Assembly (NCBI GenBank): GCA_937127125.1
Contig: CAKZLO010000063.1
Location: forward strand, 25,558 to 89,557
DNA from: an uncultured Ardenticatenia bacterium
Lineage (GTDB): Bacteria > Chloroflexota > Anaerolineae > 4572-78 > NAK82
DNA length: 64,000 nucleotides
Direction: 5' to 3'
Below, piece after piece: positions 25,551-33,762 of the stretch. A program made the translations under genes and the position numbers. Positions within the stretch are counted from its first letter, which is position 1. The number at the start of each line of letters is the position of its first letter. The notes below the pieces were generated by a model, which saw nothing but the letters and a program-made list of their open reading frames with translations, was not told where the DNA came from and searched no databases.

Positions 25551-27032
25551 GTGTCGGACGCTCTTGTATTAGTGACAGGTGCGACAGGATATGTGGGAGG
25601 CCGGCTGGTACCACGTCTCCTCGAAAATGGCCATCGTGTCCGCTGTTTGGTACGCGATCCAAGCCGTTTGCAAGGGCGATCGTGGATAAGCCAGGTGGAG
25701 GTCATACAGGGTGATGTGCTGTCATCGGTTGGTCTGACCAAGGCATTATCCGGGGTCACAACTGCATACTACTTGATCCATAGTATGACCAGCACACCCG
25801 ACTTTCATGAGCGCGACCTCTATGCTGCAAACAACTTTGCTGCGGCTGCGTGCCAGGCCGGCGTACAACGAATCATTTACCTGGGAGGTCTGGGCGATCC
25901 CAAGGCCAATCTTTCCCTCCATTTACGCTCACGCCAGGAAACCGGCCGCGCCCTCAGTGCGCATGGCGTACCGGTCACCGAGTTTCGCGCAGCCATTATT
26001 GTGGGCGCCGGCAGTGTCTCGTTTGAGATGATCCGTTATCTGACGGAGCGCATCCCGGTGATGATCTGTCCACGATGGGTCTATACGCGTGTACAGCCGA
26101 TCTCTATCGACGAAGTACTGCAATACCTGGTGGATGCCCTCCATGTCCCGGAAAGCACTGGTCGCATCCTCGAGATCGGTGGGGCGGATGTGTTGACCTA
26201 TGGTGAGATGATGCTGGGGTATGCCCGTGTACGCGGATTGCGACGTTACCTGTTGCCAGTGCCAGTGCTATCACCGCGCCTCTCCTCATACTGGGTGCAC
26301 TGGATGACACCAATCCCAGCTGAGATCGCGCGTCCCTTGATCGAAGGGCTGCGCAATGAGGTCATCGTACGCGACGATACGGCGCGCAGACTTTTTCCTC
26401 ATATTAAACCGTTGGATTATCTGACTGCAGTGCGCAAAGCGCTTGCCAGTTTGAGAGCCGGGGAAGTAGAGACAACGTGGAGTGATGCTTTGGTGAGCAG
26501 CTGTGGAGATATTGTCCCCCTCACACTTCAAACGCGTGAAGGGATGATCATCGAGCAGCGACGCTTGTTGCTGGAAGCCGCGCCAGAGGTGGTTTACAAA
26601 GCTTTTGCTTCTTTAGGTGGTGAACGGGGCTGGCTTTATGCAGACTGGGCCTGGCGATTGCGAGGTACGGTCGACCGTATGGTAGGGGGCGTCGGATTAC
26701 GACGTGGTCGGCGGCACCTTTATGATCTGCGTCCAGGTGACGTTCTGGACTTTTGGCGCGTGGAAGCAGCCGAGCCAGGACGCCTGCTTCGTTTGCGTGC
26801 CGAAATGAAGCTGCCTGGGGAAGCCTGGTTACAATTTGAAGCGTTTCCCCAACCAGATGGCAAAACGCTGTTGTTACAGACTGCTTTCTTTGCCCCTAAG
26901 GGTTTGCTGGGGCTCCTCTATTGGTATGCGTTGTTGCCAGCACATCGCCTCGTCTTTACAGGTCTCTTGCGCAGTGTGGCACGTTTGGCGCAAAGGCAGG
27001 CCGTTCCCTGCGCAGTCGAATCCCAACCCTAG
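25551..27032 (+). CDS. NAD(P)-binding epimerase-like protein with C-terminal DUF2867 domain
   Basis: A 493-residue two-domain protein. An atypical SDR/NmrA-like Rossmann domain has LVTGATGYVGGRLVPRLLENGH at the N-terminus, the QGDVLS and YLIHSM segments and a YLGGLGDP motif. From about residue 320 a DUF2867-type domain follows (RLLLEAAPEVVYKAFASLGG, DFWRVEAAEPGRLLRLRAEMKLPG, TAFFAPKGLLGLLYWYALLPAH). The same fusion is widespread and uncharacterised; a lipid or polyketide-like ligand is suspected from the SRPBCC-like C-terminus. It starts with GTG after GGGTGAG. Confidence 0.85.
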   Translation: MSDALVLVTGATGYVGGRLVPRLLENGHRVRCLVRDPSRLQGRSWISQVEVIQGDVLSSVGLTKALSGVTTAYYLIHSMTSTPDFHERDLYAANNFAAAACQAGVQRIIYLGGLGDPKANLSLHLRSRQETGRALSAHGVPVTEFRAAIIVGAGSVSFEMIRYLTERIPVMICPRWVYTRVQPISIDEVLQYLVDALHVPESTGRILEIGGADVLTYGEMMLGYARVRGLRRYLLPVPVLSPRLSSYWVHWMTPIPAEIARPLIEGLRNEVIVRDDTARRLFPHIKPLDYLTAVRKALASLRAGEVETTWSDALVSSCGDIVPLTLQTREGMIIEQRRLLLEAAPEVVYKAFASLGGERGWLYADWAWRLRGTVDRMVGGVGLRRGRRHLYDLRPGDVLDFWRVEAAEPGRLLRLRAEMKLPGEAWLQFEAFPQPDGKTLLLQTAFFAPKGLLGLLYWYALLPAHRLVFTGLLRSVARLAQRQAVPCAVESQP

Positions 27033-27096
27033 CAACCCTCGACCCTACAGGTACCTCTTTCGTTTCGTAACAAACCATATTTGCAGCGCAGGCATA

Positions 27097-27113
27097 TGTC
27101 CAGACGCTGGACA
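27097..27113. other. Small inverted repeat between convergent genes
   Basis: TGTCCAG/CTGGACA form a 7-bp stem with a 3-nt loop in the 246-bp gap between the epimerase-like gene and the SPFH gene. No T-run follows on either strand, so it is at best a weak or bidirectional stop signal. I see nothing else in this gap. Confidence 0.25.
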
Positions 27114-27278
27114 GCACTAGCAAATGATCCCCGAGCTCACCGCTAATGTGACGCCCATCCGCATCAGAAGCGGCCTTGGGACAGGCACGCCCAGCAACAA
27201 TCCGTTACAATGTGAACACCTTGCACGGTTGATTATGTGATTATGAACGTAGATCGTTTCGATATCACGATGGTACGT

Positions 27279-28163
27279 CTATTCCGCGCTCCCCTTCGCC
27301 TCAATGCCAGTGGCGGTCTCGGCAGTATGGCCCACGAAAGGACGCAGCAGATTAGTAAACTCCATCGGCAGCACAAACTTGGTTGCCGGACCGCTGCCCA
27401 ACGTCTTGAGCGTCTCCAAGTACTGCAAGCTCATTGTCTTGCCGTCTATGGTACGCGCCACAGAGTAGATCTTCTCCAGTGCCAGTGAGAAGCCTTCAGC
27501 GCGCAGGATGGCCGCTTGGCGATCGCCCTCGGCACGCAAGATAGTTGCTTGGCGTTCACCTTCGGCTACCTTGATAGCTGCCTCGCGTTGACCATCCGCT
27601 TGGGTGACAATGGCACGTCGCTCGCGCTCTGCGGCCAGCTGCCGGTTCATTGCTGCCTGCACTTCCTTCGGTGGCAAAATCTCCCGAATCTCCACTGTGG
27701 TTACTTTCACGCCCCAGCGTTCGGTCACCTCGTCCAACTTTACACGTAGCACTTGGTTAATTTGCTCGCGCTTGGCCAGCACATCGTCCAACATAATGTC
27801 ACCGATCACAGCGCGCAGAGTGGTGGTGGCGATCCCTTGTGAAGCACCAGCGAAGTTGCTCACTTGAACGACACTGCTCAGAGGGTCTACAACTTTCCAG
27901 TAGATCAAGAAATCGATATCAATGGGAGCATTGTCTTTTGTGATACAGGTCTGTTTGGGCACCTCTAGATAGACTTCGCGCAAGTCTACCCATACTGGGC
28001 GGTCAATGAATGGGATGAGCAGAACGATACCCGGTCCTTTTGGTCCGATAGCACGTCCCAATCGGAAGACCACCAGCCGCTGATATTCGCGCACAATCTT
28101 GATGGCCGAAGTAAGCAGCCAGATTACTACGAGGGCAATAGCCAGAATCAGAAATAGGTCCAT
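27279..28163 (-). CDS. SPFH/Band 7 (stomatin-like) membrane protein
   Basis: A 294-residue stomatin-type protein. One N-terminal membrane segment at about 3-20 is followed by the Band 7 domain (EYQRLVVFRLGRAIGPKGPG, DLREVYLEVPKQTCITKDNAPI) and a long Ala/Glu/Arg-rich coiled coil (about 165-235, with repeated AEGERQATILRAEG units). A short C-terminal oligomerisation segment closes it. Such proteins assemble membrane microdomain rings. It follows the NfeD protease gene by 15 nt, the standard operon partner; NfeD-type proteases cleave the C-terminal region of their stomatin partner in archaea. Confidence 0.93.
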   Translation of the reverse strand: MDLFLILAIALVVIWLLTSAIKIVREYQRLVVFRLGRAIGPKGPGIVLLIPFIDRPVWVDLREVYLEVPKQTCITKDNAPIDIDFLIYWKVVDPLSSVVQVSNFAGASQGIATTTLRAVIGDIMLDDVLAKREQINQVLRVKLDEVTERWGVKVTTVEIREILPPKEVQAAMNRQLAAERERRAIVTQADGQREAAIKVAEGERQATILRAEGDRQAAILRAEGFSLALEKIYSVARTIDGKTMSLQYLETLKTLGSGPATKFVLPMEFTNLLRPFVGHTAETATGIEAKGSAE

Positions 28164-28178
28164 CTCACTTCGCTCCTT

Positions 28179-29549
28179 TCATGCTGTTCGGGACTCTGTA
28201 GTTTGTTGTTTGCGCACCTTAATTCGTAATCCCTCGTGACCGACTACAACTACCTCTTCACCAGCATGGACGTTCCCTTCCACAGCAACAGCTGTCCACT
28301 GTTCGCTGGCTGCTTGCACGACACCCTGCGGCGTTAGGTCAGACACAGCAATCCCCGTGCTACCCACCGGCAGACTGATTTGCATTGCACTTGGTCGCAG
28401 TTGTGCTCGCAATCCAGCAGTTAAAATGGTGGTAAAGAACAACACCAGCGCAGCGGTCATCCCAATCAGCAGCCAAGGATTCACCGACAGCTGCGGCATA
28501 GAGGGCTCTGGCGGCGTAAATGGACTAAACAGGAACAATGAACCGATAACGAAAGCGATTACGCCAGCAATGGTGAGCCCAAAGCCAGTTACTTTTAGGT
28601 CTAGCAGGAAAAAGATGATCGCCAATATAATGAGTGCCACACCGCCATAGTTGACCGGCAGGCTACCGAAAGCGACAAAGGCCAGCACCAAGCAGATGGC
28701 GCCGACCACTCCGGGAATGATGGCACCTGGATTCCAGAATTCAGCGACCAAGCCAATGGTACCCAGCGACAGCAGCACATAGGCAATGTTGGGATCTACA
28801 ATACCGTGCGTGACCATCTGCAGCCAGTTCATTTCGCGCTCCACGATCGGTACCCCTGCCGTGTGCAACACCACCTGTGTACCTGCCACTTCCACCGTGC
28901 GTCCTTCCAAAGCGCCTAATAACGCCTTCAGATCCACGGCGATCAAGTCTATAAAACGCTCTTCTAATGCCTGCTTTGCCGTGAAAGACTGGCTCTGACG
29001 TACCAGTTTCTCAGCTAGATCGGCATTGCGGTTGCGTTGTTCGGCGATAGCGGCTAAATAGGCAACAGCATCGTTAGTCACCTTGTCCGCTATGGTCTCC
29101 GGCATCTCCCCTTGTCCAATGTCCACAGGACGCGCGGCCCCAATGTTGGTACCCGGCGCCATAGCCGCGATGTGCGCTGCTCCGGTTATGAAGACACCCG
29201 CCGAGGCAGCACGCGCACCCGAAGGCGCCACATACACAACGACGGGTACCTTGGCATTCATGATCGTTTGCACAATGGCGCGCATGGAGGTATCCAGACC
29301 GCCAGGTGTATCCAGCTGGATCACAACCAGCCGAGCACCTTCCTCAGTGGCCGCTTGCACCCCTTGTTCCACGTAGCCTGCCACAACAGGGTCGATGACG
29401 CCGGTGACTTTAAGCAGCACCACAGCGTCCGAAGCGCTCTGCTGGGCCAAGCCTGGGACGGCGACGATGAGGAGCACCCCTGTCCAGAGGACTCCTGCTA
29501 AGACGCGGCCTATATTTCTACTGAGCCAACCGAAGAACACCCTTTTCAT
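28179..29549 (-). CDS. NfeD-type membrane serine protease (long form)
   Basis: A 456-residue protein. A signal segment at about 13-34 precedes a ClpP-like protease domain with LDTPGGLDTSMR, the serine region APSGARAASAGVFI and the lysine region in ETIADKVTND. Four or five membrane helices at about 240-385 follow, and a C-terminal OB-like NfeD domain (GSTGIAVSDLTPQG, VHAGEEVVVVGHEGLRI) ends it. It is expected to work with the SPFH protein encoded 15 nt downstream in membrane quality control. Its promoter diverges from that of the large binding-protein fusion. Confidence 0.92.
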   Translation of the reverse strand: MKRVFFGWLSRNIGRVLAGVLWTGVLLIVAVPGLAQQSASDAVVLLKVTGVIDPVVAGYVEQGVQAATEEGARLVVIQLDTPGGLDTSMRAIVQTIMNAKVPVVVYVAPSGARAASAGVFITGAAHIAAMAPGTNIGAARPVDIGQGEMPETIADKVTNDAVAYLAAIAEQRNRNADLAEKLVRQSQSFTAKQALEERFIDLIAVDLKALLGALEGRTVEVAGTQVVLHTAGVPIVEREMNWLQMVTHGIVDPNIAYVLLSLGTIGLVAEFWNPGAIIPGVVGAICLVLAFVAFGSLPVNYGGVALIILAIIFFLLDLKVTGFGLTIAGVIAFVIGSLFLFSPFTPPEPSMPQLSVNPWLLIGMTAALVLFFTTILTAGLRAQLRPSAMQISLPVGSTGIAVSDLTPQGVVQAASEQWTAVAVEGNVHAGEEVVVVGHEGLRIKVRKQQTTESRTA

Positions 29550-29631
29550 TGCGTTGGCACCTCGAATTCATTCCGATGTCCCGCCCGCATACATACACAC
29601 CAGTCTGTCCATACTCCATACCGTAGTGGAT

Positions 29632-29640
29632 ATTATAGCA
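29632..29640 (-). promoter_or_regulatory. Extended -10 promoter of nfeD-SPFH
   Basis: The minus strand carries TGCTATAAT, a consensus extended -10 (TGnTATAAT). No strong -35 is seen at 17 bp (TGGCAC), as is common for extended -10 promoters. The leader to nfeD is about 75 nt. Confidence 0.5.
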
Positions 29641-29684
29641 TGATTTGCACGACAGTGCCACCCAGGAGTGAAAAAGACAAAAGT

Positions 29685-29713
29685 TTGACAAAGTGCCAAT
29701 GTTTCAGTATAGT
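29685..29713 (+). promoter_or_regulatory. Strong consensus promoter of the transport and catabolic island
   Basis: A perfect -35 TTGACA (29685-29690), a 17-bp spacer and TATAGT (29708-29713). This is the best promoter in the window. It drives the binding-protein fusion and probably the downstream transporter. Transcription should start near 29720. Confidence 0.75.
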
Positions 29714-29719
29714 GACCCA

Positions 29720-29889
29720 TTGTGGATTCCGCATTCTATAGTGGCTGTGCATCTCCATTGGTTGTCACAATCAAGCACCAGGATGGCAGCTATCTCGAAG
29801 GAAAGGAGGTGGAATCTAGCGAGCTTACTTTTCTTTCTTTTGCGCCCCGTTTGACAGTTACCCATTCTACTTGAAGTAGGAGGAGAGCT
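29720..29889 (+). promoter_or_regulatory. Long 5' leader of the binding-protein fusion mRNA
   Basis: About 170 nt separate the predicted start from the ATG. The leader contains a near-perfect Shine-Dalgarno sequence AAAGGAGGT (29802-29810) not followed by a usable ATG, and a 23-codon ATG frame (29783-29854) with a hydrophobic C-terminal half. The true ribosome binding site is AGGAGGAG just before the gene. I recognise no riboswitch class. A leader peptide or translational control is possible but unproven. Confidence 0.35.
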
Positions 29890-32649
29890 ATGCGCAGGCA
29901 CCTTTGGATCCTAACCGCTCTGTTAGTAGTGCTCTCGATGTTTATGGCGCAGTGTGCGCCAGCGGCACCGACGCCCACTGAGGCACCTAAGGCAACGGAG
30001 ACTCCTACCGAGGTACCGAAGGCTACGGAGACCCCTACCGAGGCACCCAAGGCCACAGAAGTCCCTACGGAAGCTCCTGCTGCTGAGACGCCTGAAGCTA
30101 CCGAAGCTGCCAAGCCGGCAGAGGGCAAGCTGAAGATCGGCTTGGTGACGGACGTGGGCAAGGTGAACGACGGCACGTTCAACCAGTTTGCTTATGAGGG
30201 CTTCACGAAAGCGGCCAAGGAATTCGGCCTCGAAAGCGCCTTCATCGAGACGCAGCAACCGACCGACTATGAGAAAAATGTTAAGCAGTTCATCGACGAA
30301 GGCTATGGGATGATCGTGACCGTCGGCTTTATGATGGGAGAGACCACCAAGAAGATGGCGGAGGCATACCCTAACGTGAAGTTCGCCATCGTGGACTATG
30401 CCTATGACCCGGTCATCCCAAATGTGCAAGGCCTGGTGTTCCGCGAGGATCAATCCGGCTTTCTGGCTGGGGCACTTGCGGGACAGATGACCAAGAGCAA
30501 AGTGGTGGGGATCGTAGCTGGTATGGAGATCCCTGCGGTCAAGAAATTCCGCAACGGCTACGAAAACGGTGTGGCTTATGTATGCCCTGACTGTAAAGTG
30601 ATTGGCGTCTACATCGATAGCTTTACCGACCCAGCGCGAGGTAAGGCGGCGGCTGAAAGCCAGATCGCTGAGGGCGCGGACGTGATCTTCGGCGCAGGCG
30701 GACCGACCGGATCGGGTGCTATCCTTGGTGCTGCACAGCAAGGGATCTGGGTGATCGGTGTTGACCAGGATGAGTACCTGACCACCTTCAAGGGTGGTAA
30801 AGAGAAGGGTGCAGACAAGTTGCTGAGCAGCGCGGGCAAGCGTGTAGATGTGGCTGTCTACAACGCAGTCAAGGCGGCAGCAACGGGCACGTTCAAGGGT
30901 GGTACAATGGTTTTCGATGCTGCCTCGAACGGCATAGGATTAACCCCCTTCCACGACGCAGAGAAAGCCATTCCCGCTGAGGTGAAAGCTAAGCTGGACG
31001 AGATCTTCAAGATGATGGCCGAGGGTAAGCTCGATACGGGTGTCGATCCTGCCACGGGTGACAAAGTCGGTCCAGCCAAGGTTGTGGGTGCGGAAGCAGC
31101 ATCTGCTGAAGCTCTTCCAGCTGCTGCCGAAGAGGGTGTCTGGCTGCGTGTGAGCTACGCTTGGCCATGTTACATTGATCCAGCAGTTGGGTCCGACTTC
31201 GCTAGCTCGACCGCCTTGGCTAACTTATACGACACGCTGGTGTTCCCGAATAAAGAGGGTGGCGTTGATCCGTGGGTAGCCGAGAAGTGGGAGACCTCCT
31301 CGGATGGCAAGACTTGGACGTTCACCATCAAGAAGGGGATCAAGTTCCACGACGGTACCGAGATGAAGGCCAGCGATGTGGCATACAGTATGAACCGTAT
31401 GCTCAAAATCGGTGAGGGTTACGCCTACCTGTTCACCGACGTCGTTGAGAGCGCTACGGCGAAGGATGACTATACGGTCGAGTTCACACTCAAGCAGCCC
31501 ACGGGTCTTTTCCTGCCCAGCTTGGCACGGCTGTACATCTTGAACGAGAAGCTGGTACGTGCCAACACCAAGAAAGAGGGTCCGTATGGTGAAGAAGGTG
31601 ATTACGGGAAGGATTATCTTCTGACCCACGATGCTGGTTCCGGCTCCTACAAGGTCAAGGAATTCCCGCTTCAAGAATACCTGCTGATGGAGAAGAACAA
31701 GGATTGGTGGGGCACCTTTGCGCCCAATGCGCCGGACTACTACAAGATGATTGGTACTACAGAAGCTTCCACCATCCGTACCATGATGTCTAACAAGGAG
31801 CTTGAGATCACCGATCAGTGGCAGACGCTCGAGTCCTTCAAAGCTTTGGATGAACTGCCCGGCGTGGATGTTGCGGCGTACCCGAATATGACCAGCTTCT
31901 ACTTCATGATCAACAATCGGCTGGCGCCCACCGATGATGTGCACTGTCGCCGTGCCATGGCTTACGCTTTTGACTATGATGCCGCTGTGAAGCTGGAGTG
32001 GCCGGGGACCAAGCCAATGGTCGGACCAGTGAACGCTGCGCTGGGAGGCCATAATCCCAATGTCACAGTGTATCGGCGCGACCTGGACAAGGCAAAAGCA
32101 GAGCTAGATCAGTGCAAGTATAAAGGTGAGCTGGACAAGTATCCGGTGCAGTTCGTCTGGATTTCAGAAGTTCCGGACGAGGAAAAATTCGCGCTGCTCT
32201 TCCAAGCCAACATGGCAGAGATTGGTATCCCTGTAGAGATCGTCTCCTCGCCTTGGCTCTCTGTGGTGGAAAACACGTCTAAGCAGGAAACCAGTCCCCA
32301 CATCGTCAGCATCTATGTCTCGTCCGATCTGCCCGAGGCGGGTCCTATGCTGAAGCAGCGATACCACTCTAGCTCGGCAGCGACGTGGTCGCAAAATGAG
32401 TGGCTGCTTGACAAGGAGCTGGACGCTGCAATCGATGATGCACTGAGCACATTGGATCAGGCGGAGCGTTTCAAGAAGTATCAAGACATCCAGGCCAAGC
32501 TCGCGGATCTGGCTCCTTCTATCTTCGTGTATGACCAGCTGGAGAAGCATGCCTATCAGGACTACGTCGACTGGCCAGCGGCCAAGGGTGAGGTCATCCC
32601 AATGATGGGATACGACCTGCTCGCCTTCAAGATCGGTGTGAAAAAGTGA
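29890..32649 (+). CDS. Fused BMP/PnrA-type and DppA/OppA-type substrate-binding lipoprotein
   Basis: A single 919-residue frame contains two complete ABC binding proteins of different folds. A lipoprotein signal ends at Cys22 (MAQC, with an unusual Gln at -1). A Pro/Thr/Glu linker spans about 24-78. Residues about 80-398 are a full type I BMP/PnrA domain (LKIGLVTDVGKVNDGTFNQ, DQSGFLAGALAG, FGAGGPTGSG, VIGVDQDEYL, AEGKLDTGV). After a short Ala/Glu linker, residues about 419-919 are a full SBP_bac_5 domain (VSYAWPCYIDPAVG, VAEKWETSSDGKTWTF, KFHDGTEMKASDVAYS). BMP proteins bind nucleosides; SBP_bac_5 proteins bind peptides and similar ligands. Dpp-type permease and ATPase genes follow. Fusion by deletion between neighbouring genes, or an assembly join, are alternatives. 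Confidence 0.9.
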   Translation: MRRHLWILTALLVVLSMFMAQCAPAAPTPTEAPKATETPTEVPKATETPTEAPKATEVPTEAPAAETPEATEAAKPAEGKLKIGLVTDVGKVNDGTFNQFAYEGFTKAAKEFGLESAFIETQQPTDYEKNVKQFIDEGYGMIVTVGFMMGETTKKMAEAYPNVKFAIVDYAYDPVIPNVQGLVFREDQSGFLAGALAGQMTKSKVVGIVAGMEIPAVKKFRNGYENGVAYVCPDCKVIGVYIDSFTDPARGKAAAESQIAEGADVIFGAGGPTGSGAILGAAQQGIWVIGVDQDEYLTTFKGGKEKGADKLLSSAGKRVDVAVYNAVKAAATGTFKGGTMVFDAASNGIGLTPFHDAEKAIPAEVKAKLDEIFKMMAEGKLDTGVDPATGDKVGPAKVVGAEAASAEALPAAAEEGVWLRVSYAWPCYIDPAVGSDFASSTALANLYDTLVFPNKEGGVDPWVAEKWETSSDGKTWTFTIKKGIKFHDGTEMKASDVAYSMNRMLKIGEGYAYLFTDVVESATAKDDYTVEFTLKQPTGLFLPSLARLYILNEKLVRANTKKEGPYGEEGDYGKDYLLTHDAGSGSYKVKEFPLQEYLLMEKNKDWWGTFAPNAPDYYKMIGTTEASTIRTMMSNKELEITDQWQTLESFKALDELPGVDVAAYPNMTSFYFMINNRLAPTDDVHCRRAMAYAFDYDAAVKLEWPGTKPMVGPVNAALGGHNPNVTVYRRDLDKAKAELDQCKYKGELDKYPVQFVWISEVPDEEKFALLFQANMAEIGIPVEIVSSPWLSVVENTSKQETSPHIVSIYVSSDLPEAGPMLKQRYHSSSAATWSQNEWLLDKELDAAIDDALSTLDQAERFKKYQDIQAKLADLAPSIFVYDQLEKHAYQDYVDWPAAKGEVIPMMGYDLLAFKIGVKK
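29974..30063 (+). repeat. Three 30-bp in-frame repeats encoding the lipoprotein linker
   Basis: Three consecutive 10-residue units (PTEAPKATET, PTEVPKATET, PTEAPKATEV) follow the lipidated cysteine. They form a flexible spacer holding the binding domains off the membrane. Synonymous differences between units show they are not a fresh expansion. Confidence 0.7.
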
Positions 32650-32672
32650 TGTGAGCTTTTGATGTTCGACTT

Positions 32673-32708
32673 GGTCCCCGAGAGGCCTTAGAATCGCTCT
32701 CGGGGACC
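32673..32708 (+). terminator. 12-bp perfect hairpin after the binding-protein gene
   Basis: GGTCCCCGAGAG (32673-32684) and CTCTCGGGGACC (32697-32708) pair perfectly around a 12-nt loop, 23 nt after the stop codon. There is no T-run, so it is more likely a partial terminator or a 3'-end stabiliser that keeps binding-protein mRNA in excess over permease mRNA, as in many ABC operons. Confidence 0.7.
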
Positions 32709-32732
32709 GATCTCGATTGTCAGAGAATTGCA

Positions 32733-33761
32733 ATGAGACTGGTCATCTTCATCCTCAAGCGAGCACTGCATTCCATTTTTGTGCTGCTTGGCCTCTCTGT
32801 GGTGATCTTTGCCATTTCACGTGTCCTTCCCGGGGACCCGGCACGCATGGCAGTAGGTGCCAGAGCACCCCAATGGGTCGTGGACAATTTGCGCGCGCAG
32901 ATGCACCTTGATGAGCCGTTGTATGTTCAATATGGCTACTGGCTGATCGACGCCTTACAGGGTAAGTTTGGCATTTCCCTGGTCACGCGTCGCGAGGTAG
33001 CCGAAGACATCAAGGAGTTCTTCCCGGCTACCTTCGAGCTGGCTTTGTTTGCCGGGATCTTGATGGGTGGACTTGGTATCCTATTAGGCACCATTTCGGC
33101 ACGCCACAAGGACAAATGGATAGACAACGTTGTGCGTGTCCTTTCTTATCTAGGTGTGGTGACCCCAGCATTCGTATTCGCGATTATATTCATGCTTGTG
33201 TTTGGCTACTGGCTAAAGTGGTTGCCTACTATTGGTCGTCTCAGCGAGGGTCTGACCCGTCCGCCTGTGATCACCGGACTGATGACCATTGACGCATTGC
33301 TGGCTGGTGACCTGGTTGTCTTTTGGGATGCTCTGAAGCACATTGTACTGCCGGCTATTGCCCTGGCCATGGGGGGCCTAGCGCAAGAAGCACGCATCAC
33401 GCGCGCGACGATGTCGGACAATCTCACTAAGGACTACATCGCCGCGGAACGAGCGCTGGGTATACCGGAGCGTGTTATCATGGGCAAGTATCTGCTCAAA
33501 CCCTCGCTCATACCGACGATCTCTATTCTGGGCCTTGACTTCGCCGGTACACTGAGCAGCGCTTTCCTGGTGGAGCTGATCTTCAACTGGCCAGGCATAT
33601 CACGCTATGGCATCAATGCCATGTTGCGTAAGGACTTAAACGCCATCGCAGCTGTGATTCTGGTGCTGGGTGTTGTCTTCATCGTGGTCAACATCATAGT
33701 AGATATCGTGGTCGCGTATCTCGACCCGCGGATTCGTCTCAGTGCTGAAAGGAGCGAGTGA
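32733..33761 (+). CDS. Dipeptide/oligopeptide-type ABC permease (DppB-like)
   Basis: The first integral membrane subunit of a Dpp/Opp-family importer, 342 residues. The N-terminus MRLVIFILKRALHSIFVLLGLSVV and ISRVLPGDPAR are typical of DppB. Six helices and the cytoplasmic EAA loop (EARITRATMSDNLTKDYIAAERALGI) that contacts the ATPases are visible. It starts 24 nt after the intergenic hairpin and is followed at 1 nt by the partner permease. Substrate class cannot be read from the permease; the fused binding protein upstream would deliver ligand. Confidence 0.9.
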   Translation: MRLVIFILKRALHSIFVLLGLSVVIFAISRVLPGDPARMAVGARAPQWVVDNLRAQMHLDEPLYVQYGYWLIDALQGKFGISLVTRREVAEDIKEFFPATFELALFAGILMGGLGILLGTISARHKDKWIDNVVRVLSYLGVVTPAFVFAIIFMLVFGYWLKWLPTIGRLSEGLTRPPVITGLMTIDALLAGDLVVFWDALKHIVLPAIALAMGGLAQEARITRATMSDNLTKDYIAAERALGIPERVIMGKYLLKPSLIPTISILGLDFAGTLSSAFLVELIFNWPGISRYGINAMLRKDLNAIAAVILVLGVVFIVVNIIVDIVVAYLDPRIRLSAERSE

Positions 33762-33762
33762 C

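Noticed and set aside
29974..30063. 30-bp tandem repeat as a CRISPR-like array
   Set aside because: Units are contiguous, without spacers, and encode the Pro/Thr/Glu linker of the lipoprotein.
29923..32052. Long minus-strand frames (about 272 and 275 residues) opposite the binding-protein fusion
   Set aside because: Both mirror a highly biased, conserved gene, have implausible compositions (Leu/Arg/His-rich low complexity) and no start signals.
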